From contig ML976993.1 of the NCBI GenBank assembly GCA_010015675.1, positions 55,846-119,845 on the forward strand: a stretch of DNA of 64,000 nt. Reading direction: 5' to 3'. The DNA comes from Byssothecium circinans. Lineage: Eukaryota > Ascomycota > Dothideomycetes > Pleosporales > Massarinaceae. Below, in pieces: positions 24,258 through 34,904 of this stretch (positions are counted from its first letter, which is position 1; every line of letters starts with the position of its first letter). The position numbers were made by a program, and so were the translations under genes. The notes beneath the pieces are model-generated. The model saw only the letters and a program-made list of their open reading frames with translations. It searched no databases and was not told where the DNA came from.

Positions 24258-26192
24258 CTAATAACTCCTTCCGAAAAGGATCCAGGACTTAGCTACGGCA
24301 GTGCAGTCGGGATTGATGCACTTAGTTCCTTCCTTGATGCCACCATCCGGCTGGTCGAAGGGAATGCACAAGCTCTTCGCACCCATTGCCGGAGCCTGCT
24401 TGTCCTCTGCCACACCATCACCAAGGGCTGTCCTCGCACTCTTCGCCTTGACTTCATCCTCACACTTCTCGCCCTCACAGTGGGGAACAAGCACAACGTT
24501 CTTGCCGTTGAGGGTGGGGACGAAGTCATCCCAGTTAGTAAGCTGGACGCGGTGGTCGTCGTACGCTTTCTTAGCCTTATTGAACATGTCTGATTGGATC
24601 TGCTCTAGCAGCTTTGGAATGGCCTCCTTGAGATCGTCGACCTTGGTCTCACCGCGTGCTTGGTCTTTGTCGTCGATGTCACGTCGCGAGGTTGTGACCT
24701 GGCCCTTCTCAGCGTCCTTGGGACCTGGTTACATTTAGCGTGCGCAGACAGTTTTTCCATGGAAATGTGACTCACCGAATTCAATGCGGAGCGGGATACC
24801 CTTCAGCTCCCAGTCGTTGAACTTCCAGCCAGGAGAGTAACCTTCGCGGTAATCTGTCTCAACGCGGATATCTACAGACTTCAAGTCATCGGCAATGCCC
24901 TGAACCTTCTTGTAAAGCTCCTCCTTGGCTTCGGGAGTCATCCTTGAGACGGTCAGCATTGCCTTGGAAATTAAGATGATAGACCTACTTCGCAGTGACT
25001 CCTACGGGAATAACAATCACCTGGATCTCAGCAACACGCGGAGGAATGACAAGACCGCGTCGGTCACCGTGGGTCAGGATCATAACACCGATGGAGCGGG
25101 TAGTGAGACCCCAAGAATTCTGCCAAACGTGAACGTGCTCCGACTTGCCTGCCTCTTTAGCGTTGGGGTCCTCTACGGTGATGTTGAACATCTTTGAGAA
25201 GTGCTGGCCAAGAGCGTGTGATGTAGCAGCCTGGATACCACGACCTGAACATGATATTAGCTTTAACTTTACGGTTGGGCCACATGTATCATACCTGTCG
25301 CTGGAATGAAGCCCTCAATCGTGGTGGTGTAGTCGGCACCGGGGAATTTCTCATTGACAGTCTTCACTCCTTGGACGACAGGAACGGCGAGAAGGTCTTG
25401 GTAGACATCAGCATACCATGTCAAGATCTGTCGCACCTCCTCGCTCGCAGCTTCCTGAGTCAAATGCGCAGTGTGGCCTTCTTGCCAGAGGAACTCTCGT
25501 GACCGAATGAAGGGCATTGGGTGCTTGAACTCCCATCGAACGACATTGTTCCACTGGTTCAACTTCAGAGGAAGGTCCCTATGTGACTGGATCTTGCGCG
25601 CAAAATATGGATACATGGCAGTCTCGCTGGTAGGGCGAACGGCGACGGGCTTATCGAGCTTAGACTTCCCACCCATTGTCACCCATGCGACCTCAGCCGC
25701 AAAGCCTTCAACATGTTCCTTTTCGCGCTCCAAATTGTCCTGGCTGATGAAAACTGGGAAGTAGGCATTTCGAACTTTGAGCGTCTTGATTTTTGCGTCG
25801 AACCAGGACTTGATGTTCTCCCAGATGGCGTAACTGGAGGGCTCCAAGATGTAGCAGCCGGCGACCTGTATGAGTCAGCGATTGACTGTGAATTGCACAT
25901 AATCGACCACACGCACATCGTAGTATGATATCATCTGGCCCTTGGTAATGACTTGCTGATACCATTCGCCCAGATCGTCCTCCTTCGCGACGTCAATCCC
26001 AATCAGGGCCGCACCCTCGATCTGCCTCCTTGTCAACGCCGACCAAATCTTATACTGTCGCGCTTAGAGACGGACCTTCTTCTTTGTCTGCTGAGGCTTC
26101 TTTGCGGCTGTCTTCGCGGCGCCATCCTTCTTGCTCTTTTTTGTCTCGGAGATGGAGAGATCCTTGAGCTTTCCGTCCGCAGCGTCGGCCAT
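24258..26192 (-). CDS. Prolyl-tRNA synthetase, eukaryotic/archaeal type
   Basis: This enzyme charges tRNA-Pro in the cytosol. Six exons: 26192-26076, 26021-25917, 25865-25295, 25244-24989, 24942-24776 and 24724-24258. Their lengths sum to 1683, giving 560 residues. A Lys-rich leader ([20 protein letters not shown]) runs straight into the catalytic core, [18 protein letters not shown]. Class II core text follows: [51 protein letters not shown] and [16 protein letters not shown]. The anticodon-binding and C-terminal zinc-type domain contains [10 protein letters not shown] and KCINPDC, and the chain ends in FGRSY, typical of this type. Intron 4 ends in AAG. It lacks the N-terminal editing-like domain of yeast ProRS. 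It is divergent from CCT1. Confidence 0.95.
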
Positions 26193-26699
26193 GGTGTTCG
26201 TGTCGACTCGCGCTTGCTGTGTCTGGGAAGGATCGTGTTAGAAAAGAGGAATCTTATTTGCAAAAGTCCACACGCAAGGGAGGAACGAAAGCGATATCTA
26301 GCCTGGGCGGAGTTGTGTTGGCACGAAAGATAGCAAGATAGTAGGATGGTCGCGTTTGTTGCATGGTGGGGTAGCGGGGAAGCAGTATATGGAAAAGTTA
26401 AAATACTTGCCTGCAATTGAAGATTTTGGTACCCAGATCAAATATGGCCGGAAGTATACGGGAAACTTATCTTTGCTGTTGAAGCGAAAGGGCGTCGTAA
26501 GGGCGGTGTTCCAGTCTCAGTTTGTTGTCTCGTATCCCCCAAATTCCAAGTTGTGAGGACCCCGCGCCGAGTCATTCAGAACGACAGGGGGCGCGACTTA
26601 GCGCTGATGACTAAGCGGCTCCGACTTCGATTCTTCAAATGTTTTTGGGTGTCGCGACAGGCTGCAGGACAAATCAACAACCAGCTCAAACTCGACATA
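26193..26699. promoter_or_regulatory. Shared divergent promoter, ProRS and CCT1
   Basis: These 507 bp lie between two start codons of essential genes facing opposite ways, so both promoters are here. Open frames over it are short and unsupported. I cannot assign factor sites. Confidence 0.5.
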
Positions 26700-28520
26700 A
26701 TGGCCGGAATCTTTGAGCAGCAACGCAATGCCGGGACTCTGTGTAAGTGCCTGGAGCTTTATATAAGTAAATACAGCTAACAGACTACACAGTCCTCGGC
26801 GGAACAAAGGTCAGCGGCCAAGACATCCGCGACCAAAATGTACTCGCTACCCAGGCAATCTCCAACGTCGTCAAGTCTTCTTTCGGGCCCTCTGGTCTCG
26901 ATAAGATGATGGTGGATGATATTGGCGACGTCACCGTCACAAACGACGGCGCTACCATTCTCACCCTCCTCGATATCGAGCACCCTGCGGGCAAGATTCT
27001 GGTGGATCTGGCGCAACAGCAGGACAAGGAGGTTGGAGACGGTACCACATCGGTTGTCATAATAGCGGCAGAGCTGTTGAAGCGGGCGAACGAGCTCATG
27101 AGGAACCGGATACACCCCACCACCATCATAACAGGCTACCGGCTGGCGCTCAGGGAAGCCGTCAAGTACATGAATGAGAACATCAGCACAAAAGTGGACG
27201 CGCTGGGCCGAGACTCATTGGTAAACATCGCAAAGACGTCCATGTCGAGCAAGATCATTGGCTCCGACTCAGACTTCTTCGCCAACATGACGGTGGACGC
27301 CATGCAGGCCGTGAAGATGACGAACAACAAGAACGAGGTCAAATACCCGGTCAAGGCGGTCAACATCCTCAAGGCGCACGGCAAAGGCGTGAGGGAGTCG
27401 GTGTTGATCAAGGGCTACGCTCTAAACTGCACCGTAGCTTCGCAAGCCATGAAGACACGCATCGCAGACGCCAAAATCGCATGCTTAGACATCAACTTGC
27501 AAAAAGAGCGCATGAAGCTGGGCGTGCATATCACCATCGACGATCCTGAGCAGCTGGAGAAGATCCGGCAGCGAGAGTCTGGCATTGTCATCGAGCGAAT
27601 AGAGATGATCCTCAAGGCGGGTGCCAACGTCGTGCTGACAACGAAGGGTATTGACGACATGTGCTTGAAGCATTTTGTGGAGAAGGGTGCTATTGCTGTT
27701 CGAAGATGCAAGAAGGAGGACTTGAGGAGGATAGCCAAGGCGACTGGAGCTACGCTTGTGAGCACGTTGTCAGATTTGAATGGCGACGAAAAGTTCGAGC
27801 CGTCATATCTTGGCTCGGCAGAAGAGGTTGTACAGGAGCGTATCTCGGATGACGAGTGCATTTTGGTCAAGGGCACCAAAGCATTCTCATCTGCATCCAT
27901 CATACTACGTGGAGCGAACGACTACGCACTGGATGAGATGGAGCGGTCGATACATGACTCTCTCTCAGCCGTGAAGCGAACGCTCGAGAGCGGTCGTGTT
28001 GTGCCAGGTGGCGGCGCTGTCGAGACAGCCCTCCACATCTACTTGGAAGAGTGGGCAACGTCTGTGGTAAGTTCCACAGATTTAACCATCCTTTGTGTCT
28101 TGCATAAGACTGATCATCTGACAGGGCTCCCGCGAACAACTCGCCATCGCCGCGTTCGCAACCTCTCTCCTTTCCATCCCCAAAACTCTTGCCATCAATG
28201 CCGCAAAGGACTCCACTGAGCTAGTAGCCAACCTACGCTCACGCCACGCTCTGTCGCAACGCACCTCATCTGACACCACCACCTCGGAAAATGCAAAGCA
28301 AATCGCCCGCTCCAAGAATTACAAGAACTACGGTCTCGATCTCATCAACGGCAAGGTGCATGATTCACTAAAAGCCGGCGTGTTGGAGCCGAGTATGAGC
28401 AAAGTGAAGCAGCTGAAGAGTGCCGTCGAGGCCTGTGTTGCCATCATGCGTATCGATACCATGATCAAGCTGGATCCGGAGGAGAGGGGTGGCGGTGACG
28501 ATGACGGCCACGGGCACTAA
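26700..28520 (+). CDS. CCT1: T-complex chaperonin subunit alpha (CCT1)
   Basis: This is the alpha subunit of the eight-membered cytosolic chaperonin that folds actin and tubulin using ATP. Exons are 26700-26742, 26793-28066 and 28125-28520, with introns of 50 and 58 bp, giving 570 residues. The first exon encodes only [14 protein letters not shown] and one base of the next codon. Group II chaperonin motifs are intact: [18 protein letters not shown] and [15 protein letters not shown], preceded by [14 protein letters not shown]. The C-terminus is charged and ends DDDGHGH. Alpha identity rests on text such as [16 protein letters not shown] and on subunit length; this is a family judgement from memory. 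Confidence 0.94.
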
Positions 28521-29628
28521 GTCGCGAGTGGATGGGGACGGGCGACTTTGATGCAGCTTCTGGGAGTAGTTATTGCGAGCGCAGCCTGTCATCAATATGA
28601 TGGTATAATGTAAACATCCAAGAGGATAAGATTGAGTATCTTAGACTCTAACGCTGCACCTTGTGGCGCGCTAAGCTTTCTTGGCTCTAATGGAAAAGTG
28701 ATTTTAGGAAATCACGAAAGCATAATATCTGACTCTTTCGAGAGAGTATTACGCGTTGTATTCACCCCTTGGATAGGCTTTGTGGAAACTTTGACCAGGC
28801 TTATATCCAGAGATTTTGTTTCCTGCGAGAGTGTTGTTTCCTTCTGGATTCAAATACAACACCACTTCCCAACTTACTTCCCAGTCCCAAACGCAGCAGT
28901 CTCCAGCGTCGCACCGGAAAATCCAGCCCACGTCATCCCAAACGCGATAATTATCCGCTCTTACATGTCAATACGTCCGTTCCACCATCACCCTCAGTGT
29001 GCTGCCTCATGTTCCTCTTACGCGGCAAAAACAACGTTGCAAGCTCCGCTACTTCGTCTGGTCTGTCGTTGCAGCTGATGCTGAGTACGACCTCAGAACA
29101 GAGGTTCTAGCAAGCTCCTCTCTTACATAGGGGTGCACTCAGTATTCGGTTCCAGAGCTCGGTTTCTTTACCAGCTTCCCCTTGCCTTGACGCTGCTCTT
29201 CTCGCTGCTTTCTTTTGTGTTTTGGGATCGGCTTGAACATGTATGCGTACGGACTGCAGAAGGAGGAATTAGCTTGAGAAGGTAGTGTGATATCGTCAGA
29301 GCCAGCATCTACAGCAAGGTCAATCATTTTTTATTCGTACAGGAAAGCCAACACGGTCTGTTGGTAGAAATGAGTCCGGCTCGATACTTTATAAAGTGAG
29401 GATAATAACTAGAGGTGTAGTAGAACATACTCCGTGATCAGATTACATGTACATACATACTGTGAAACCGAGCACCTGATTTCTTGTCCAGAAGAAGGCC
29501 AAGTAACTAGGCTAGTTCGGTATAGATGCACAGAAGGGGCATTTCCACTCATGTTTTAGATCAATCCAACCCTGTTGCTATCTCTGAATAGCACGGATAA
29601 AAGCGCCGGTTACTTTTCGCAGAAATTG
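28521..29628. other. Intergenic, no gene seen
   Basis: This interval lies between CCT1 and the ankyrin-type remnant, where both genes end. The longest plus-strand open frame (28632-29078) has no recognisable domain, no bias and no splice logic. The stretch probably holds the two 3' ends and spacer. Confidence 0.4.
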
Positions 29629-30353
29629 CTAATATTCGAAGCATATTTGACATTCAATAATTTGACGACGATTTGGTATTTCATGATACGTCCCTACAGC
29701 ATGAACGATGAGCCCGCTTGAGGGTGATTTTGGCGAAAAGTCGCCTCCAGCGTCAAGGAGCAGCTTTAATGTCGAGAGCGACGCCTCCGAGGCAGCGTAA
29801 TGAAGAACCGTGACACCATTTTGTGACGTACCATTAGGACCTTCTCCATGGCCAAGGCACCATCTGGCGGTGGATTCATCCACTATGATCAAACTGCAAT
29901 GCATCAGTTAGGATAAAGCGATTTACGCCAGCATCGGCTTCTGGTTTCCTATTACACCCACCAGCCCATTTATATCCCACCCATGTTCTACAATAAATTC
30001 AAGGGCCTTGATAACATTGCCCGTCTTCTTTGCCGCCGTCACCAGCATGTAGACAGCGCCACCACCCAACTTAAAACCACAGTCAAGCAGTGCTTTAACA
30101 AGATCTATGCAGTAGTTTCCGGCTGCGATAGAGCCGCCGAAAAGTGCGCTAGCCATTCAAGGACCATGGGTTGAATCTTGTCCGTGTTTGGAACTTTCCA
30201 CTTTTGTAGGAAGTTTGCATAACTTCCAAGGATGGGTATTCGCGCACCAGTTCTTGGAACTCCGCCGCAACCTCTTATGGCTTGGCCCAACTCAGTTTCC
30301 GTCTTGGTACTCAGAAAGACAGCGGAATGACCGCAAGATTTTTCGGTTCCCAT
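29629..30353 (-). pseudogene. Ankyrin-repeat-like gene, apparently broken
   Basis: Protein-like text lies on the minus strand in successive frames. It opens at an ATG at 30353 (MGTEKSCGHSAVFLSTK). The next meaningful text, EFQELVREYPSLEV, is in a second frame from about 30275. A third frame, from about 30155, carries ankyrin-like text: SALFGGSIAAGN, KALLDCGFKL, ALEFIVEHGWDING. A plausible GT-AG intron (GTGTAATAGG to GATCATAG, about 29885-29955) leads in frame to NGVTVLHYAAS and LKLLLDAGGDFS, a clear ankyrin repeat. The later splice works, but the two early frame changes have no good introns. I therefore call it a probable pseudogene. A functional gene with unrecognised splicing remains possible. 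Confidence 0.45.
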
Positions 30354-31652
30354 TCTGGTGAGAGAGGAGAGGCTTGGATTGTACTGATATCAATTTCGGT
30401 ATTCATTTGTGGGGGGAAATACGGGAGAGCGTAGGTCCGAGGTCGTCGGAAACAGGAAGATTTAAGGCTGCTTCGGAGGTGATGTGATGGTCTTAAAAGG
30501 TGGCGTCTATCGAAGCTGTGCCTCGACCTTACAGGATTTTGAGGCTGGGCTTTGCATGGTTACTATGGTAGTCGTCACTGACTAAACATAAGTCTGTTCG
30601 TAGTGACGAGAAATAAGAATCCCTCTTTAACAGGCAGCAGTTGATGGTGTCGTGATACCACGTGGAGCATAAGTAGATAATCCGGCACGTGATTAGTGTG
30701 GTTCCGGTTCATCACATGTTGCATCCAGATCCATGATTGCCGCTTACTAAGACGACCTATCTGAGGTTGAAACGCTTAGCCACGTGAGAGAATTTGCTGC
30801 CCACTTGCGCCCCAGCGGTCTCACACAATGCCATCCACTGCTGCCTTCCAAAGAGCATCGCCAAGGCATGGCAAACACTCGGCGGCGTACGGGCGAGCCC
30901 GCTGCCTTTCAACACTCATATTATCCGCCCCTAACGAATCACCATACGACGCGCCAGTCAGACGAGCAGGCCGCCCAGGCTTTGCGCCCAGGCACACACG
31001 CCAGGAGGATGACCCTCCGCCGTACCTACCGCCCGCCAAACATCCGTACATCGTCACCTTTTTCTAGGCACGGGAATCATGGCTCATCTGCGACCTCTGA
31101 GTTGTCGCTTCTGTACTGTGCGACAGGGCTGTGGGCCCTGCCGTATGCAACACTCCACCCATCCGACAGCGAGGGGCTCTGCCACGCTATCTCTCGCTGG
31201 GCTTCGGTGGCTTGTGTGAGCGAGAGACATTCCGCCTGTCCACAGGCGGGCTTGGAGATTTGCAGGAGGATCCACACGGATAGTCGCCAAGTATCTTGTC
31301 TTCTTAGCGTATGAGGCACTTAAGTAAAAGTATCCGCCGCCTGCCTTGGATATCGAGCTCTTTCACTCCTTTTTCATCGATCAGCTTCGTTAAGAGGCAT
31401 GTTTGCTGGGCAGTTCATTGCCGGATGTGATCGTGCGTGGTGATTCCAGCCCCGAGTCCGAACACGCTGGATATATCCGCCGAGATGGTCCCTCTATTTG
31501 GATTATCAACTCTACCATATGAACATTTTCCGAAAAGGGAAACAGGAAACTATAGTAAGTATGGTGCGCCACAGGTGTTGCTGTTTTGCAACCTCAGGCT
31601 ACTTATTACAGTCTGTCACAGTCAAAACTAGGTTTCGCTTATTCTTCCCTCC
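30354..31652. other. Intergenic; GC-rich block with doubtful frames
   Basis: This interval lies upstream of both the ankyrin-like remnant (left) and the RTA1-family gene (right). Bases 30800-31310 are GC-richer, with overlapping open frames on both strands (a 176-residue frame at 30784-31314 and an 80-residue minus frame at 31077-31319). One 79-residue frame ends with EDDPPPYLPPAKHP, which looks protein-like, but I can connect it to no exon. No frame is convincingly coding. Confidence 0.35.
30659..30786. promoter_or_regulatory. Cluster of three CACGTG sites
   Basis: CACGTG cores occur at 30659-30664 (inside the 8-bp palindrome CCACGTGG), 30686-30691 and 30781-30786. Three E-box cores in 128 bp is more than expected by chance in about 50% GC DNA. 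bHLH factors such as Cbf1 or SREBP-type proteins bind this core in fungi. The target gene is unclear: the RTA1-family gene begins about 870 bp downstream and the ankyrin-like remnant begins 300 bp to the left. Confidence 0.4.
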
Positions 31653-32705
31653 ATGTTTCACCTAAACTTCCTCATCGTCGAGACTGGAGCGGTCATTTGC
31701 AGTCAAACAATGGCTAACAATTTCCTAGCAAAAGGCGCACTGATGAATCCCTACATCTATGACCCGGCAAAACCAGCTGCCCTGGCAGGCTGTCTCGTCA
31801 TACTCTTTCTTTCCATCGGCCTGGTTTACCAATACATTCGCTACCGATCATGGTTCTTCTGGATCGGTATGATCGGTGTCATAATGGAAGCCATCGGCTA
31901 TATCTGCCGTCTCTATTCAGCCTTTCACACAGAGGACGACGCTGCCTTTCTGATCGCTTTCCTGCTGATCCTACTCGCACCATCGTTCCTCGCAGCGGCA
32001 TGCTATACCGCATTCTCCCGCGTAGTTTGGTTCTCTTGCCCGACAGAGTCCCTCAACTTCAAAACGCTTTGGTGCTTCCCAAAGTACATAACACCCACCT
32101 TTGTCATCTTCGATCTCGTCTCTTTCGTCGTACAGTTGGCGGGGGCAAGCACTATATCCAAACACTACGACCACGACGATGCAGCATCCCGTAGTATCGA
32201 GGAATCAGAACGCCGCGTAGTAACCGGCCGCGTGGTCTTGGTCACTGGTCTAATCATGCAGTTGTCCTGCTACCTGACCTTCTCCATCATCGCACTCCGC
32301 TACTTCATAATCTCGCTATCCTTTCGAGCCACCGACCTCGGCGACTGGAAAATGTGGCGACGCCTCTCCTACCTCATCAACTTCGCCGCTGGTATCATCA
32401 CTCTCCGCGCTATTTATCGAACGCTCGAGATTCCGCATGACAAAGGCACAGGTCTGAAGTACCTGCAGCGACATGAGTGGTGTTTTTGGACGTTCGATGC
32501 TCTGCCCATCGTGGCAGTGTTGATCGTCATGGTCATATGGTTCCCTGGACGATATCTACCGAGGAGTTACACTATGGTCAAGCTTGATAAGAGCAGAGCT
32601 GTACGAGAAAAGGATGACCTGAGGCAAATGGGACAGGAGGCAGTCATTGAGCTAAGGGAGTTTAAGCCACAGGATTTTGGTGGTGGAGTCGGGATGAGGG
32701 TGTAA
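31653..32705 (+). CDS. RTA1-like seven-helix membrane protein
   Basis: This belongs to the fungal RTA1/RSB1 family of lipid-translocating or stress-response membrane proteins, linked in yeast to sphingoid base export and 7-aminocholesterol resistance. It is one exon of 350 residues. Hydrophobic helices are visible at AALAGCLVILFLSIGLVY, FFWIGMIGVIMEAIGYICR, AFLIAFLLILLAPSFLAAA, FVIFDLVSFVVQLAGA, VLVTGLIMQLSCYLTFSI, LINFAAGIITLRAIYR and ALPIVAVLIVMVIWF. The IGYICR and LLAPSFLAAACY texts are typical of the family. The tail is charged and cytosolic. A second in-frame ATG at 31710 (MANNFLAKG) would give 331 residues and may be the real start. The substrate is not known. Confidence 0.88.
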   Translation: MFHLNFLIVETGAVICSQTMANNFLAKGALMNPYIYDPAKPAALAGCLVILFLSIGLVYQYIRYRSWFFWIGMIGVIMEAIGYICRLYSAFHTEDDAAFLIAFLLILLAPSFLAAACYTAFSRVVWFSCPTESLNFKTLWCFPKYITPTFVIFDLVSFVVQLAGASTISKHYDHDDAASRSIEESERRVVTGRVVLVTGLIMQLSCYLTFSIIALRYFIISLSFRATDLGDWKMWRRLSYLINFAAGIITLRAIYRTLEIPHDKGTGLKYLQRHEWCFWTFDALPIVAVLIVMVIWFPGRYLPRSYTMVKLDKSRAVREKDDLRQMGQEAVIELREFKPQDFGGGVGMRV

Positions 32706-33303
32706 TGGTGATGAACAAGCTCTTTGATGGATTCTATTTGGGTTTGGGACAAGAGCTCCGGAGTAACGGATGGCGTACGATACCACTTGCATTGTTGGCG
32801 TTAGGGTCTAGATGACGTTCTCGATATCCATACCACTGCTTTCTTGTATTATATGATGCGTTCTACGATACCGGGTTTTTATTGGAACGGAAGCGATGAG
32901 CAGGCATCAATTCCATAGTCTCACCTGGGAGGAATAGCAAAGACGCGATATTGTACGATCACATGTTAAATTATTGGTGGTGCTCACACCGACTCATACT
33001 TGAAAAGTTGATAATAGATCTGCTGATTCGGACGTTCCCGTATAATTGTCTGTAGATCAAGCACACCCACCGCCAAGTCAACTCTGAGGAACACCATGCA
33101 TCATAAAACATCAGAATCCGGCATGATCAAAAGACTCTAACTTGATGTTACATTCCTACTGCACACAAGCCAAAATCTATAAGAACTGAAACCAAAGGAA
33201 AATGGTAATGCTTGTTACTATCGACACAGCTCCCACTCATCCGGGGCTCCTCGCCTTCCCCAAATCCCCATCTACACCCGTCTATTTTACATCACAAACT
33301 ACC
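32706..33303. other. Convergent 3' flanks
   Basis: Spacer between the ends of the RTA1-family gene and the Rieske gene. It is fairly AT-rich and holds no gene that I can see. Confidence 0.45.
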
Positions 33304-34281
33304 TTAACCAATGACCACCTTGCCTTCTTCAGGGAAATCGTACGCGGGGACTTCGAGGTTGAGCGGTGCAGGTCCCTTTCTTATGCGGCCGGAGATGTCG
33401 TAGTGAGAACCGTGGCAGGGGCAGAACCAGCCACCGAAGTCACCGGCTTCGCCGATGGGGACACATCCGAGATGGGTGCAGACACCTGGTCATCATCAGT
33501 ATCATGCCGCTACTAGGGTTGGAGTAAGGTGTGCGCACCCAACATGATCAGCCACTCTGGCTTCTGGACACGGTCGGAGTCAGCCTGGGGGTCTCGTAGC
33601 GATTCCCACTTAGTGTCCTCGGCCTCCTTGATCTCGCTTTCAGTACGGTGTCGGATGAAGACGGGCTTGCCTCGCCACTTGATAATGACCTGCCTCACAT
33701 CAGCTCCATGTATCCAGCAAGTGACCAAGGAAGAAAACGCACGTTCTTGCCCTCGGGAATAGCAGCGAGGTCGATTTCGACCTTGGCCTGGGCAAGGACA
33801 TCGGCTGAAGCGGACATGTTGACGAGGAAATCTGCGTCGCAAATTCATTAGCACTCGCTTCTTCATCACCCGGCATGCCCGATCCATCCGCAAAACAGCC
33901 AATTGGTCTCCCACATCCTCGCACACCCTATTTCTCCCGTATAATCGCCTTTCCAGTCCTCCGCCGAGCTTGTCGTGGGTATTTACCTTGCACAGTCGCC
34001 TTCGCGCCCAAACTCGCTAGCGCACCCATTGTGCCGACCATGAAGTACTGGATGAGCCTCGGGCCCTCCTCGCCCTTTGCCTTGTTCCTATAGTGGTCGA
34101 ACGAAGGAATCTTTGTGGTGTTGCCGGCGCCCCTGAAAGGGCTGTCGAAGCTGGACGTGGGAGCCTCGGAGGCGGAGACGTTACGGGTCTGCATTGCGGT
34201 GCAGCCCGCCCGGGCAATGGGCAGCGAGTGCTGGGTCCATGAGCGGGCTATTGCGCGCGTGGTAGTGGCGAGGGCGGGCAT
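33304..34281 (-). CDS. RIP1: Rieske iron-sulfur subunit of cytochrome bc1 complex
   Basis: This is the 2Fe-2S subunit of mitochondrial complex III, which passes electrons from ubiquinol to cytochrome c1. Exons are 34281-33987, 33831-33743, 33689-33539 and 33485-33304, giving 238 residues. Introns are 155, 53 and 53 bp. A basic presequence ([15 protein letters not shown]) is followed by the single membrane anchor around [20 protein letters not shown]. The head carries both cluster loops, CTHLGC and CPCHGSHYD, with all four ligands and the disulfide cysteines. The last intron sits just before the first cluster loop. Three in-frame ATGs lie upstream, up to 34467, without a stop; I chose 34281 from the usual family length and the mitochondrial presequence. 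Confidence 0.97.
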
Positions 34282-34904
34282 CGTGGATGCGGATGCGGAG
34301 GGTTGGCGCTGTAGGTGTGGTGATGGCCGGAACTTGGTGGTGAGGTTGAAAGGAAGTTTGAGCGGCCAAGTGTACTGGTGCTGAACAAGGTATTTTGTCG
34401 AGACTGTGATTGGCTGCGCGGTAGCCGGCGTCATCAGTTCGCCGTGACATGAATTCGACATCAACATACATCGTGTGAAGTCGAATTCCCATCAATATAA
34501 CTTTTCCATTATTTTGTAAAAAGTAAAAGTGAAAGTGATGCTCCCGAGGTCATTCTTTCTCTGTGCGCTGCACCTGGCTTTTGCCTGAGCGGCTGACCGT
34601 TTGACTCACCTCAACTGATTTCTCACAACTAACCAAGGTACACAAAGCCTCACCCCCTACTCCGTACATACTAAGTACGTTTACTTGCGCACTGGTTTTG
34701 CCATCAGTGGGGTTTCACTATAGGTCATTTGAACCGCTTTCTCCTGACACCTTTCACATCCAGTCTTTCGCCTAAGTAGGGGGTACAAAGTCAACAAAGC
34801 TCATCCAGGGTGCCAGCGCGCTTCGTCTTGACTCTAAGACAGCAAAGTCCAAAGTCTTAGTCGCGCACACATTATACCTGGGAGTTTACCCAACTCCACG
34901 CACC
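34282..34904. promoter_or_regulatory. Shared divergent promoter, RIP1 and macrodomain gene
   Basis: The 623 bp between two divergent start codons hold both promoters. An in-frame extension of the Rieske reading frame covers 34282-34467. The rest has short pyrimidine-rich runs. No named site can be supported. Confidence 0.45.
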
